Notes: generated by a model from the sequence alone, not told the origin. A DNA stretch of 64,000 nt from Vibrio sp. FE10 (GCF_030297155.1 NZ_AP028067.1:868001-932000); one strand, 5' to 3'. Positions 44,547 to 54,162 are shown, counted from the stretch's first letter. Numbers and translations: made by a program.

Positions 44547-45737
44547 ATGTTGAATCGTATTTCTAGCTTCCACAATTACCAATCTGTTCAGAACGACTTG
44601 CGCCGTCAAGAGAACAAGATACATCACAACCAAGCACAACTTGCTTCCGGTAAGAAGTTGCAGTCGCCAAGTGATGATCCTCTTGCGACCCATTATTTAC
44701 AAAATATTGGTCAGCAATCAGAGCAGCTTAAGCAATATAGTGACGCAATCGTGTTAGTTCGTAATCGATTGGAGCATCACGAAGTATTGGTCTCCAACAC
44801 CGAGGGTTTTGCTGATGAGGCAAAACGAACCGTGATGGAAATGATTAACGGTGCGCTTTCTCCTGAGGACCGTTTGGCTAAGAAGCGCGAGATCCAAGAG
44901 CTATCGAATAACTTTCTGCATCTAGCTAACTCTCAAGATGAGTCGGGTAACTATACATTCGCAGGCACTAAGCCGAAGAATCAACCCTTCTTTAGAGATA
45001 ACCAAGGTAACGTCAGCTATCAGGGCGATGACTATCAGCGAAAGATGCGTGTAGCGAGCAGCTTCGAAATGGCGATGAATGATCCAGGCAGCAAGTTATT
45101 TATGGAAATAGATAACCCGTTTGGTGATTACGAACCGCAGTACGAACTTGAACCCGCTTCTGAATTACTTTTGGAACGTGCGACTAATTCAGCTGAAGAT
45201 GGATCAACGTATAAAGTGACGTTCGTTGATATGCAGACAGGAAATTATGCTTATCAACTTGAAAAAGATGGCGCAGTGGTGGCCGCAGAAGACTTTGACC
45301 CTTCTACTGGCATTGTCTATGAAGGGCTGAATATCCAAATCAAAGGCCAAATCACTAAAGGTGATTCGATCACCTTAGAACCGCGAGAGACTTTCTCTAT
45401 CTTTGATACGTTCAAAGAAGCCGCTGAGCAGGCTGAAAATCCGGTATCGGACGCATCAGCAACAGCGAAACTGCACCAAGTAACCGAAGAATTTCATGCT
45501 GCGTTTATCCATTTGACCAAGGCGAGAACCGATGTTGGTGCGCGTTTAAGTACGTTGGATATTCAAGAGCAACAACATGAAGATTTTAAGTTGTCTTTAG
45601 CCAAAGCAAAAAGCAACTTTGAAGACTTGGATTACTCGAAAGCCATCATTGAGTTCAATGAAAACTCACGAGCATTACAAGCTTCGCAACAAGCGTTTGG
45701 TAAAACCAAAGACCTGACCTTGTTTAACTATATTTAA
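44547..45737 (+). CDS. flgL: Flagellar hook-associated protein 3, FlgL
   Basis: The 396-residue junction protein has the N-terminal motif QENKIHHNQAQLASGKKLQSPSDDPLATHYL and a flagellin-like C-terminal coil (DVGARLSTLDIQEQQHEDF, LDYSKAIIEFNENSRALQASQQAFGK). Second gene of the flgKL operon; no strong terminator is visible behind it, only a weak GGTGA/TCACC hairpin near 45750-45775. Confidence 0.95.
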   Translation: MLNRISSFHNYQSVQNDLRRQENKIHHNQAQLASGKKLQSPSDDPLATHYLQNIGQQSEQLKQYSDAIVLVRNRLEHHEVLVSNTEGFADEAKRTVMEMINGALSPEDRLAKKREIQELSNNFLHLANSQDESGNYTFAGTKPKNQPFFRDNQGNVSYQGDDYQRKMRVASSFEMAMNDPGSKLFMEIDNPFGDYEPQYELEPASELLLERATNSAEDGSTYKVTFVDMQTGNYAYQLEKDGAVVAAEDFDPSTGIVYEGLNIQIKGQITKGDSITLEPRETFSIFDTFKEAAEQAENPVSDASATAKLHQVTEEFHAAFIHLTKARTDVGARLSTLDIQEQQHEDFKLSLAKAKSNFEDLDYSKAIIEFNENSRALQASQQAFGKTKDLTLFNYI

Positions 45738-46002
45738 TAATCAATCGGTATTTAGTGGTGAATTAACCCTCACCATTGAAGTTAGATTCTTTGCCGTATG
45801 TGCTATGCCGTATGAGCGAATCACTTCAACCTTTGCCGATTTTTATACAGGATATCATCTGTTTGAAAATAGCGGCAAAAAGCGGCAATGGGTCAATGAA
45901 GGTACTTTTTGTTCCCTAAGCCGGTTAAACCAAATCGAGTCAAGTTTTAATTTAAGTGATTGATTTTATGTATATTAAAAATTAATCAAAACAGTATTAA
46001 AC
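45738..46002. other. Intergenic region upstream of flagellin 1, with repeated TTGCCG/GCGGCAA motifs
   Basis: No gene is seen. The stretch has TTGCCG at 45791-45796 and 45833-45838, ATGCCG at 45805-45810, and two GCGGCAA copies 10 bases apart at 45872-45878 and 45882-45888. All lie 115-210 bases upstream of the sigma-54-like element, so they may be binding sites of an enhancer-binding protein such as FlrC. Confidence 0.4.
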
Positions 46003-46020
46003 TTGGCATATAACTTGTAT
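46003..46020 (+). promoter_or_regulatory. Candidate sigma-54 promoter of flagellin 1
   Basis: TTGGCATATAACTTGTAT. The -24 part is good; the -12 part reads TTGT rather than TTGC. The spacing is right. Confidence 0.5.
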
Positions 46021-46159
46021 CTGTGTTGGTCATAAAATGATTTATACAGATCTTAAACTCTGCATAGGGTTTAGCGAGTAATACACGGTCAGTGCTTATC
46101 CATATGAGAGTAAAGCTGGCCGCTTCGCAGAAAGTTTGCGAACTCATAAGGAGAGCAAA

Positions 46160-47296
46160 ATGGCTATTAATGTAAGCACTAACGTTTCTGCTATGACAGC
46201 ACAGCGTTACCTGAATAAAGCGTCTAATGATTTAGCGACTTCTATGGAGCGTTTGTCATCAGGGCATAAAATCAACAGCGCGAAAGATGATGCAGCCGGT
46301 CTGCAAATCTCTAACCGTTTAACGGCGCAATCACGTGGTTTAGACGTGGCAATGCGTAATGCCAATGATGGTATTTCAATTGCACAAACCGCTGAAGGCG
46401 CGATGAACGAATCAACCAACGTACTACAACGTATGCGTGATCTGGCGATTCAATCATCAAACGGTACGAACTCGGCAGCGGAACGTACAGCGCTTAATGA
46501 AGAGTCTTCGGCACTTCAAGATGAGCTAAACCGTATCGCGGAAACGACCTCTTTTGGTGGCCGTCGTCTGTTGAATGGTTCATTTGGTGAAGCATCTTTC
46601 CAGATTGGTTCTAGCTCTGGTGAAGCGATGATTATGGGACTTACTAGTGTTCGTGCTGATGATTTCCGTATGGGCGGTACTACGTTTGATTCTGAAAATG
46701 GTAAAGATAAAAGCTGGGAAGTGCCGCCTACGGCGAGCGACCTTAAGTTTGAATTCAGAACCAAAGCAGGTGAAGACATCGTTCTAGATATCAATACCAA
46801 AGCGGGTGATGATATCGAAGAGCTTGCTACTTACATTAATGGTCAATCTGATCTTGTGAACGCATCGGTTACCGATGATGGTCGCATACAGCTATTCGTT
46901 GCTGAACCTGACCTTGACGGTGCAATGTCGATCTCTGGTGGCCTAGCGTCTGAGCTGGGTATTAAGAGTGAAGGCCGTGCAACATCGGTTCAAGATATCA
47001 GCCTGACTAGCGTTGCAGGTTCACAAAACGCAATCAGCGTAATTGATTCTGCAATGAAGTACGTAGATTCACAGCGTGCTGATTTGGGTGCTAAACAGAA
47101 CCGTCTAAGCCACAGTATTAATAACTTGGCAAACGTTCAAGAGAACGTAGACGCTTCTAACAGCCGAATCAAAGATACGGACTTTGCGAAAGAGACGACG
47201 CAAATGACCAAATCACAAATTCTGCAACAAGCAGGTACTTCGATACTTGCTCAAGCAAAACAGTTGCCTAACTCTGCAATGACACTATTGCAATAG
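46160..47296 (+). CDS. flaA: Flagellin 1 (FlaA-like)
   Basis: The 378-residue filament protein has the typical N-terminal D0/D1 ([43 protein letters not shown]) and C-terminal D1/D0 ([35 protein letters not shown]). It differs from the next two flagellins by a distinct C-terminus ([10 protein letters not shown]) and by [23 protein letters not shown]. Its sigma-54-like promoter and its place after flgL match flaA of V. cholerae, the core flagellin. The start has AAGGAG before it. A small hairpin (TTCGCA/TGCGAA) sits just upstream of the ribosome-binding site. Confidence 0.93.
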   Translation: MAINVSTNVSAMTAQRYLNKASNDLATSMERLSSGHKINSAKDDAAGLQISNRLTAQSRGLDVAMRNANDGISIAQTAEGAMNESTNVLQRMRDLAIQSSNGTNSAAERTALNEESSALQDELNRIAETTSFGGRRLLNGSFGEASFQIGSSSGEAMIMGLTSVRADDFRMGGTTFDSENGKDKSWEVPPTASDLKFEFRTKAGEDIVLDINTKAGDDIEELATYINGQSDLVNASVTDDGRIQLFVAEPDLDGAMSISGGLASELGIKSEGRATSVQDISLTSVAGSQNAISVIDSAMKYVDSQRADLGAKQNRLSHSINNLANVQENVDASNSRIKDTDFAKETTQMTKSQILQQAGTSILAQAKQLPNSAMTLLQ

Positions 47297-47487
47297 TTAT
47301 TGGTTGAACTTGCTGCTCGTGTTCAGACGTGAGCCATGCAGCAAGGGAAACTGGCAAGCATACTTACTATGAGTGTTTAGCTCTCTCATCTCTCACCTGC
47401 TATTCATTTTTACGGTAAGAATGCAACGGCGCGTCAGAAATGTGTTCATTTCTCGATGATCTCCACACAGGCTCTGACCTGCCAACT

Positions 47488-47522
47488 AGCCCCGGTTCTC
47501 TCAAAGGAAAAGGGGCTTTTTC
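47488..47522 (+). terminator. Terminator downstream of flagellin 1
   Basis: AGCCCC (47488-47493) pairs with GGGGCT (47512-47517), followed by TTTTTCC. It lies about 190 bases after the flagellin stop; no gene is visible in between. Confidence 0.6.
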
Positions 47523-47600
47523 CTTTCTGTTCTCTATCTCTCTGTTTCCTATATTTCTGCTTTCTACCTTTTTGTTTTCCTGTCTTTTGCGTTTCCCCAC
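47523..47600. repeat. Pyrimidine-rich degenerate tandem repeat, period about 15 bp
   Basis: Five diverged units of the form TTTCTGTTCTCTATC, strand-biased to C and T, from 47524 to 47600. It could be the decayed remains of a short tandem array. The short open frames crossing it on either strand look like artefacts of its base bias. The remaining gap to 47890 shows no other feature. Confidence 0.5.
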
Positions 47601-47890
47601 TGGTTTCTAACTTTAGTTTTCTGAACCTTAATGCTTCAATTCAGTCCATTCTCTTCGTTACAAATGCTCTCCTTGGCTAGGTAAATTGCACAATCTTTAA
47701 GCCCATCAGTGATCTTTGGTGACTGATCATTTCTGAGCTTTGACCAATTTGAGCGGCAGCTAGCGTGTTTTTTGAACAAACTCGGATCTTTAGCCAATTA
47801 AATCTAATAGCTGTTTTAGAAAAGCGTTGAATTTAAGTTTCTGATAAATAAGAAATTAATAATTTATTTGTGGTTTTTTAAAAGTTTTTC

Positions 47891-47917
47891 TAAAGCTTCG
47901 GGATTTTGAGCCGTTAT
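47891..47917 (+). promoter_or_regulatory. Sigma-28 promoter of flagellin 2
   Basis: TAAAG (47891-47895), 14 bases, GCCGTTAT (47910-47917). Same form as the flagellin 3 promoter. About 80 bases before the start codon. Confidence 0.82.
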
Positions 47918-47998
47918 TAAAAGTAACTTTGAGAGAACTACTTGGTTTTCCGAGACGTCGGAAACCGCTATACCGGAAAATCAATTGGAGAAATCACC

Positions 47999-49132
47999 AT
48001 GGCAGTGAATGTAAATACAAACGTTTCAGCGATGACAGCGCAACGTTACCTAAACAACGCAAACAGCGCACAACAAACATCAATGGAGCGTCTAGCTTCA
48101 GGCTCTAAAATCAACAGCGCGAAAGATGACGCTGCGGGCCTACAAATCTCTAACCGTTTGAACGTTCAGAGCCGCGGCCTTGATGTTGCTGTTCGTAACG
48201 CGAACGACGGTATCTCTATTGCACAAACTGCTGAAGGTGCAATGAACGAGACAACAAACATCCTGCAACGTATGCGTGATTTGTCTCTACAATCTTCAAA
48301 CGGCTCAAACTCAAAATCTGAGCGTGTAGCGATTCAAGAAGAAGTAACAGCACTGAACGACGAACTGAACCGTATTGCGGAAACCACGTCTTTTGGTGGC
48401 AACAAGCTGCTTAACGGTACTCACGGTACGAAATCATTCCAAATCGGTGCGGATAACGGTGAAGCGGTAATGCTTCAACTGAAAGACATGCGCTCTGATA
48501 ACGCTCAGATGGGTGGTAAGAGCTACCAAACTGAGAACGCGAAAGACAAAGACTGGAACGTTCAAGCTGGCGCAAACGACCTAAAAATGTCGTTCACTGA
48601 TAACTTCGGTCAAGCGCAAGAAATCGATGTGTCTGCGAAAGCGGGCGATGACATCGAAGAGCTAGCAACTTACATCAACGGTCAACAAGACTCTGTTAAA
48701 GCGTCTGTAACTGAAGACGGTAAGCTACAAATGTTTACTGGTAACAACAAAGTTGAAGGCGAAGTGGCATTCTCTGGCAGCCTTGCTGGCGAACTAGGCA
48801 TGCAACCTGGCAAAGATGTAACCGTTGATACTATCGACGTAACATCAGTTGGCGGCGCACAAGAGTCTGTAGCAGTAATCGATGCGGCACTTAAGTATGT
48901 AGATAGCCACCGTGCTGAACTGGGTGCTTTCCAAAACCGTTTCGACCACGCTATCAGCAACTTAGACAACATTAACGAGAACGTTAACGCATCTAAGAGC
49001 CGTATTAAAGATACCGATTTCGCGAAAGAAACGACTCAGATGACTAAGTCTCAGATCCTTTCTCAAGCTTCAAGCTCGATTCTTGCTCAAGCGAAGCAAG
49101 CACCGAACTCGGCACTTAGCCTACTAGGTTAA
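47999..49132 (+). CDS. Flagellin 2
   Basis: The 377-residue flagellin has conserved D0/D1 ends ([55 protein letters not shown]) and ends SALSLLG. It corresponds in place to flaC of V. cholerae. Close to flagellin 3 over the whole length, notably [26 protein letters not shown], and less close to flagellin 1. GGAG precedes the start. A hairpin (GGTTTTCCGA / TCGGAAACC, one bulged T) lies at 47944-47966 in the leader. Confidence 0.93.
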   Translation: MAVNVNTNVSAMTAQRYLNNANSAQQTSMERLASGSKINSAKDDAAGLQISNRLNVQSRGLDVAVRNANDGISIAQTAEGAMNETTNILQRMRDLSLQSSNGSNSKSERVAIQEEVTALNDELNRIAETTSFGGNKLLNGTHGTKSFQIGADNGEAVMLQLKDMRSDNAQMGGKSYQTENAKDKDWNVQAGANDLKMSFTDNFGQAQEIDVSAKAGDDIEELATYINGQQDSVKASVTEDGKLQMFTGNNKVEGEVAFSGSLAGELGMQPGKDVTVDTIDVTSVGGAQESVAVIDAALKYVDSHRAELGAFQNRFDHAISNLDNINENVNASKSRIKDTDFAKETTQMTKSQILSQASSSILAQAKQAPNSALSLLG

Positions 49133-49231
49133 TCGATTAAAAAGCCACGTTGACTATAAGCTTTGTTGCTCATAAGCGTTAACGTTAGGCTTCCACAAAT
49201 TAGCTCGTGGTGAGAGATGAGCGCTAAACAG

Positions 49232-49255
49232 ACCCAGCTTCGGCTGGGTTTTTTA
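49232..49255 (+). terminator. Terminator after flagellin 2
   Basis: ACCCAGC-TTCG-GCTGGGT with a stable UUCG loop and a run of T. Confidence 0.95.
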
Positions 49256-49318
49256 TTGCCTGTTATTTGGCGAAGGTGTATTTGGAAAAGTGCAATGTTG
49301 GTAAGTAGAAGCAAAAAC

Positions 49319-49450
49319 GAGATTCCCTATCACGTTCGTTCCTCACTGTAGGGAATGACGGGAATTGGGAAATGATGATTTCCTCGCTTAATACATCGAA
49401 GCAGTCTTTCGTCATCCCAGAATCGAGTTGAACGAGATATCAGGGATCTC
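49319..49450. repeat. MITE-like intergenic element with imperfect terminal inverted repeats
   Basis: About 132 bases bounded by GAGATTCCCTATCA and TATCAGGGATCTC (inverted, imperfect). An inner pair ATTCCCTA (49322-49329) / TAGGGAAT (49349-49356) forms a hairpin, followed by ATGACGGGAATT and later TCGTCATCCC. The look is that of short dispersed Vibrio intergenic repeats. No open frame is inside. Confidence 0.5.
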
Positions 49451-49588
49451 TTTTGGCTTTTATATTCAATACCATGCTCATTAATCTAAGCAAACAGGGA
49501 ACTTTAGCGAATGTCGCTCTATTAATTGAAGCCCGATCACACTTTTCTTTGTTGTTGAAAAGAATACGAAAAAAAGCACATTTTTTAT

Positions 49589-49615
49589 TAAAGCTTCTAC
49601 TTAAGGAGCCGTTAA
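49589..49615 (+). promoter_or_regulatory. Sigma-28 promoter of flagellin 3
   Basis: TAAAG (49589-49593), 14 bases, GCCGTTAA (49608-49615). About 130 bases before the start codon. Confidence 0.85.
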
Positions 49616-49630
49616 AGGGATTGAGAGAAA

Positions 49631-49719
49631 TGATATGTACCAATGTAAGGTGAGAGAGACACTGGTGCATAAACAAAATTGACATGTATTTGTGTGAGGT
49701 GAGAGTCACATAAGTACAT
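49631..49719 (+). repeat. Two imperfect 40-bp direct repeats in the flagellin 3 leader
   Basis: Copies at 49631-49670 and 49680-49719 agree at about 28 of 40 positions; the best part is AGGTGAGAG. The second copy can fold as TGTGA-N8-TCACA. Both would lie in the 5' untranslated RNA made from the sigma-28 promoter. Confidence 0.55.
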
Positions 49720-49745
49720 TAAAAAATGCCTAAAGGAGATCAACT

Positions 49746-50876
49746 ATGGCGATTAATGTAAGCACTAATGTGTCTGCAATGACGGCTCAGCGCTACCTAA
49801 ATAGCGCGGCTGAAGGTACTCAAAAATCAATGGAGCGTTTGTCTTCTGGCTATAAAATCAATAGCGCAAAAGATGATGCTGCAGGCCTACAAATCTCTAA
49901 CCGCTTAACGTCGCAAAGCCGTGGCCTAGATATGGCTGTGAAAAACGCGAATGACGGTATCTCTATTGCACAGACAGCTGAAGGTGCAATGAATGAGTCA
50001 ACCAACATTCTGCAACGTATGCGTGACCTTTCTCTTCAATCTTCAAATGGTTCAAACAGCAAATCTGAACGTGTTGCTATCCAAGAAGAAGTCTCTGCTC
50101 TAAACACTGAACTTAACCGTATCGCTGAAACGACCTCTTTTGGTGGTAACAAGCTTCTTAACGGTACTTACGGTAGCCAATCTTTCCAAATCGGTGCTGA
50201 TTCTGGTGAAGCAGTAATGCTAACGATGAACAACATGCGTACCGACACTCAAGACATGGGTGGCAAAAGCTACGGTGTTACTGAAGGTAAAGATGCTTCA
50301 TGGCGTGTTGCTGCAGGTTCTGATCTGACTATCAAATACAACGATAAGTTTGGTGAAGCACAAGAGTTGTCTATTTCTGCGAAGGAAGGCAACGATATGG
50401 AAGAGCTAGCAACTTACATCAACGGTCAAAGCCAAGACGTTAAAGCGTCTGTTGGTGAAGGCGGTAAACTGCAACTTTTCGCTTCAAGCCAAAAAGTTGA
50501 TGGTGATGTTGAGTTCGGCGGCAGCCTTGCTGGTGAACTTGGTATTGGTGCAGCTAAAGACGTGACTGTTAACGATATCGATGTAACTTCTGTTGCTGGT
50601 GCAAACGAAGCGGTATCTATCATTGATGGCGCACTAAAATCTGTTGATAGTAACCGTGCTTCTCTTGGTGCTTTCCAAAACCGTTTTGACCACGCAATCA
50701 GTAACTTAGATAACATCAACGAAAACGTTAATGCATCTAAGAGCCGTATCAAAGATACTGATTACGCGAAAGAAACGACAGCAATGACGAAGTCTCAAAT
50801 CCTACAACAGGCGAGTACTTCTATCCTAGCTCAAGCAAAACAATCACCATCAGCAGCTCTAAGCTTATTGGGCTAA
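49746..50876 (+). CDS. Flagellin 3
   Basis: The 376-residue flagellin has [24 protein letters not shown] at the N-terminus and [44 protein letters not shown] at the end (DTDYAK instead of the DTDFAK of the other two). In place just before flaG it corresponds to flaB of V. cholerae. AAGGAG lies 7 bases before the start. Very close to flagellin 2, suggesting duplication. Confidence 0.93.
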   Translation: MAINVSTNVSAMTAQRYLNSAAEGTQKSMERLSSGYKINSAKDDAAGLQISNRLTSQSRGLDMAVKNANDGISIAQTAEGAMNESTNILQRMRDLSLQSSNGSNSKSERVAIQEEVSALNTELNRIAETTSFGGNKLLNGTYGSQSFQIGADSGEAVMLTMNNMRTDTQDMGGKSYGVTEGKDASWRVAAGSDLTIKYNDKFGEAQELSISAKEGNDMEELATYINGQSQDVKASVGEGGKLQLFASSQKVDGDVEFGGSLAGELGIGAAKDVTVNDIDVTSVAGANEAVSIIDGALKSVDSNRASLGAFQNRFDHAISNLDNINENVNASKSRIKDTDYAKETTAMTKSQILQQASTSILAQAKQSPSAALSLLG

Positions 50877-50898
50877 ACTTACCTCGGTAAGTAGCGGT

Positions 50899-50923
50899 AA
50901 ACTCTACTTCGGGTAGAGTTTTA
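50899..50923 (+). terminator. Hairpin between flagellin 3 and flaG
   Basis: AAACTCTAC-TTCGG-GTAGAGTTT followed by TACTG. The stem is stable but the T tail is short, so some transcripts may read into flaG-fliD. Confidence 0.65.
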
Positions 50924-50957
50924 CTGTATGGCTCACAAAGGAGGGAGGGAGACTGTT

Positions 50958-51383
50958 ATGGAAATACCATCCAACGCATCGAACATCCAGCCTTATGGCT
51001 CACCTAATGGCATTAAATTTGCAAGCGATGAAGGTAGTAGTGCGTCGAGTGTTTCTCGACTGAAAGAAGCAACATCCTATGGCAAGGTAGAGAAATCGAA
51101 AGAAGAGGCTACCGAAGCGGCAATTCAATTGGCTCAAGTTAGACAAGAGCTGAATGATGAGGAGCGAGTCAAGATGGTAGAGAAGGTGAACGAGTTCATC
51201 TCTTCTCTCAATAAGGGTGTTGCCTTTAAAGTCGATGAAGAATCGGGGAGAGATGTGGTCACCATTTATGAGACCACAACTGGCGATATTATTCGTCAGA
51301 TTCCTGATGAAGAAATGCTTGAAATTCTAAGACGCCTAGCAGCCCAAAACTCAAATAGTCGAATATTTGAGGTGAAGGTTTAA
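50958..51383 (+). CDS. flaG: Flagellar protein FlaG
   Basis: The 141-residue small protein has a polar N-terminus and the FlaG domain in the second half (LNKGVAFKVDEESGRDVVTIYETTTGDIIRQIPDEEMLEILRRLA). In vibrios it affects filament length. The start at 50958 lies behind a GGGAGGGAGA purine run. fliD follows after 22 bases. Confidence 0.92.
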   Translation: MEIPSNASNIQPYGSPNGIKFASDEGSSASSVSRLKEATSYGKVEKSKEEATEAAIQLAQVRQELNDEERVKMVEKVNEFISSLNKGVAFKVDEESGRDVVTIYETTTGDIIRQIPDEEMLEILRRLAAQNSNSRIFEVKV

Positions 51384-51405
51384 GTCGTATTATTGAGGTG
51401 GTTTA

Positions 51406-53430
51406 ATGAGTTTTGGCCCAATGGGGATTTCGTCTGGCATGGATATCAATTCCATGGTCAGCAAAATTGTTGATTCTGAGCGTGTGCCTAAACAGCAACG
51501 AATCGACAATGAACGAACGCGAATCGACACCAGCATTAGTGCCTATGGAAGACTCAGAGAATCTCTCGATTCGATGAAAAACCTGATGACAAACTTTCGT
51601 CAGGAGAAAGCTTTCGCTGTGAGAACAGTTGAAAGTACAGACGAAGGTCTGGTTTCTGCAACAGCGACTACCGAAGCGATCGCTGGCAAATATGCCGTCG
51701 ATGTGTTGCAGCTTGCCCAAAGCCATAAAGTGGCTTCTGATGTATTGTCAGAAGACATGAAATTTGGTCCAGGCAAGCTGCAGATTTCATTAGGTGACCA
51801 GAGCTTTGACGTACAAGTTAGCGACAGATCGAAACTGATCGAGGTTGTTCGCGGAATTAACGGCGCAGATAAAAACCCAGGTGTTCGCGCTTCCATCATT
51901 AATGATGTTGAAGGCCCGCGACTTATCGTTGCTTCCAATCAGTCTGGTTCAGACCAACAGATCAATATCAATGTAGAGTCCGACTCTGCAAATCCCTTAA
52001 AAAAACTCGAATACAGAACGCTTGAAGAGCGTGTTAAATCGCTAGAGAAAGCTCGCCTTGCGGCTCAAGAGCTCCTTGCGCTAACACCGGCAGGACAAGC
52101 TGCCGAACTCATCGATAATGCAATCGCTAACGATGATCCAAATGCGACTGAAACACTCGATGAAAACGGAAACATCATTCCGGCAACTCAAACAGATTCC
52201 TCAGCAGCTGACGAAGGCTCCCAAAGCCTGAGCTACGGCGAACAAGCCGCAGCTGACGGTCAGGCTGCCTTAGACGCCGCCCAAGCGGCAAAGTCGGTCA
52301 TGCCTGAAGACAATATTCCAGGTTGGAGTGAGACGGCCTCTGGTACGCTCCTAGATTCTTATTACTCACCTGAACTTGAGCTTGATGAAAAAGCGATAGA
52401 GAAAGCACCCGATGTGCCGGGTTGGTCAAATGCCGCATCAGGTACCTTGACGGATTCTTACGTCACTCCAAAAGAAGCACAGCAGAAATTAGAAGCCGAA
52501 CAAGCGCGTATCGAAGAGAAAATCGCTCAAGAAAAAACTGAGCTGGCTGAAAAAGTAGAAAAAGGCGAATTGACCGCTGAACAAGCTAAAACCATCGAGC
52601 GCTCTAAGCTATCGCCAGAAGAGCGTGAGCAATTGGAAAAAGTCGACAAAGTACAAGCCGACCTGGCTCAAGCGCAGCAATCGTTTGATACTTATAGCGG
52701 CATGACGGAAGTTCAAGCTGGCCAAGATTCAATGGTGGTTTTGGACGGCGTTGCTCAGCTTTCTAGTAACAACAATGTGATTGAAGATGCCGTTGAAGGT
52801 ATCGATATTACGGTTAAAGGAAAAACCCCGAAAGATAAGCCGCCGGCAGAAATCGGTGTTGAGTACGACCGTAATAGTGTTCGCCAAGATATCGAATCCT
52901 TTGTGAGCTCTTATAACCAGTTCTACCAAGTGTCGAAAGACCTAGCGGGTGTTGATCCAACAACAGGCCAAAAGGGCCCACTCTCTGGTGACAGTACGGT
53001 ACGTAATGCCGACTCTAGACTAAAAGGTGTTTTCTCGTCGAGCATTGAGGGCGCGCCAGATAACCTCAAATCATTGACTGAGTTTGGTATCACGACTACA
53101 AGGCAAGGTTCGCTAGAAATCAACTACGACATGCTTGACCGTCAATTGAACAACAACTTCGATAAGTTGGGTGAGTTCTTTGGTGGCAACAATGGTTTCG
53201 CCAAAAAAGTGGAAGATGCGATTCAAGGCATCACTGGTATTACGGGCTCTATTCGTACACGAGAAAAGAGCTTGGTCGAACAGAATTATCGCTTAGTTGA
53301 TGATCAAAGCGCGCTTGATCGCCGCATGGATAGCTTACAAAACCGCACGCACTCCAAGTTTACCGCGATGCAAGATGCGACCAGCAAAATGCAATCTCAG
53401 CTGGGCAGCATGATGAATGCGTTGGGCTAA
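51406..53430 (+). CDS. fliD: Flagellar filament cap protein FliD (HAP2), with a long insertion
   Basis: The 674-residue cap protein is much longer than the 468-residue E. coli protein. Terminal coils are normal (MSFGPMGISSGMDINSMVSKIVDSERVPKQ; SLVEQNYRLVDDQSALDRRMDSLQNR). The extra part is about residues 205-430: an acidic, Ala/Glu-rich, coiled-coil-like stretch holding two copies of a 15-residue repeat, PGWSETASGTLLDSY (305-319) and PGWSNAASGTLTDSY (338-352). The repeat is likely exposed on the cap, perhaps for adhesion. flaI starts 3 bases after its stop. Confidence 0.94.
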   Translation: MSFGPMGISSGMDINSMVSKIVDSERVPKQQRIDNERTRIDTSISAYGRLRESLDSMKNLMTNFRQEKAFAVRTVESTDEGLVSATATTEAIAGKYAVDVLQLAQSHKVASDVLSEDMKFGPGKLQISLGDQSFDVQVSDRSKLIEVVRGINGADKNPGVRASIINDVEGPRLIVASNQSGSDQQININVESDSANPLKKLEYRTLEERVKSLEKARLAAQELLALTPAGQAAELIDNAIANDDPNATETLDENGNIIPATQTDSSAADEGSQSLSYGEQAAADGQAALDAAQAAKSVMPEDNIPGWSETASGTLLDSYYSPELELDEKAIEKAPDVPGWSNAASGTLTDSYVTPKEAQQKLEAEQARIEEKIAQEKTELAEKVEKGELTAEQAKTIERSKLSPEEREQLEKVDKVQADLAQAQQSFDTYSGMTEVQAGQDSMVVLDGVAQLSSNNNVIEDAVEGIDITVKGKTPKDKPPAEIGVEYDRNSVRQDIESFVSSYNQFYQVSKDLAGVDPTTGQKGPLSGDSTVRNADSRLKGVFSSSIEGAPDNLKSLTEFGITTTRQGSLEINYDMLDRQLNNNFDKLGEFFGGNNGFAKKVEDAIQGITGITGSIRTREKSLVEQNYRLVDDQSALDRRMDSLQNRTHSKFTAMQDATSKMQSQLGSMMNALG

Positions 53431-53433
53431 TCG

Positions 53434-53739
53434 ATGAATAGCCAGCTTCAAGAGCTTTGTGAACTAGATCAATTAATTATCTCTAAGCTCGAATTTAGTG
53501 AAATTAATGCTGAAGAAATAACGCAGCTTGTCGATAACAGAGAACAGTTATTGCAAAACGTGCTTCAATTCATCGACTCACACCCCGACGTTAAGCAAAG
53601 TTCTGAATGGTTTGAAGCCATTACCAGAACCAGAAAATTGGTCGAATTGATGCAGTCTGAGACGAGTCGAGTAGGTAAGACCCTACACAAGTACCGTCAC
53701 GGCGCTAAATCAGTTCAACAATACAAAAAGTTTTTATAG
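53434..53739 (+). CDS. flaI: Flagellar protein FlaI (FliT-like)
   Basis: The 101-residue helical protein lies at the place of flaI between fliD and fliS in vibrios. In that position FliT-type chaperones of FliD occur in other bacteria; a chaperone role for the neighbouring FliD is inferred. fliS starts 12 bases downstream. Confidence 0.85.
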   Translation: MNSQLQELCELDQLIISKLEFSEINAEEITQLVDNREQLLQNVLQFIDSHPDVKQSSEWFEAITRTRKLVELMQSETSRVGKTLHKYRHGAKSVQQYKKFL

Positions 53740-53751
53740 AAGAGGTTTACT

Positions 53752-54162
53752 ATGCGCGGTTCTTTACAGGCATATAAAAAGGTATCAGTGGATAGTCAGC
53801 TAACAGCTGCCTCACCCCATAAGATTGTACAAATGTTGATGGCGGGTGCAATTGAACGCTTGATTCAAGGCAAAGCGGCAATGCAAGCAGGCAACATTCC
53901 GGTGAAAGGTGAGCGTCTTGGTAAGGCTCTAGATATCATTATTAGCCTACGTAGTTGCCTTTCTATGGCCGATGGTGGTGATATTGCGAAAAACCTAGAT
54001 CAACTTTATGAGTTCATGATCACGCAAATTTCTGCGGCAAATCACAAAAATGACCCACAGCCAATTGATGATGTTATCGATATTATCCGCGAAATTAAGA
54101 GCGCTTGGGACCAAATTCCGAACGAATATCACAACTTGACGTCTGCTGACGTAGGTATTTAA
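53752..54162 (+). CDS. fliS: Flagellin export chaperone FliS
   Basis: The 136-residue four-helix-bundle protein binds the C-terminus of flagellin in the cytosol. Family motifs are QAYKKVSVDSQLTAASPHKIVQMLMAGAIERL and LDIIISLRSCLSMADGGDIAKNLDQLYEFM. Last gene before a terminator. Confidence 0.95.
   Translation: MRGSLQAYKKVSVDSQLTAASPHKIVQMLMAGAIERLIQGKAAMQAGNIPVKGERLGKALDIIISLRSCLSMADGGDIAKNLDQLYEFMITQISAANHKNDPQPIDDVIDIIREIKSAWDQIPNEYHNLTSADVGI

Noticed and set aside
47400..47680. Open frames on both strands between flagellins 1 and 2
   Set aside because: They are produced by the pyrimidine-rich repeat and show extreme composition (Lys/Arg/Glu on one strand, Phe/Leu/Cys on the other).
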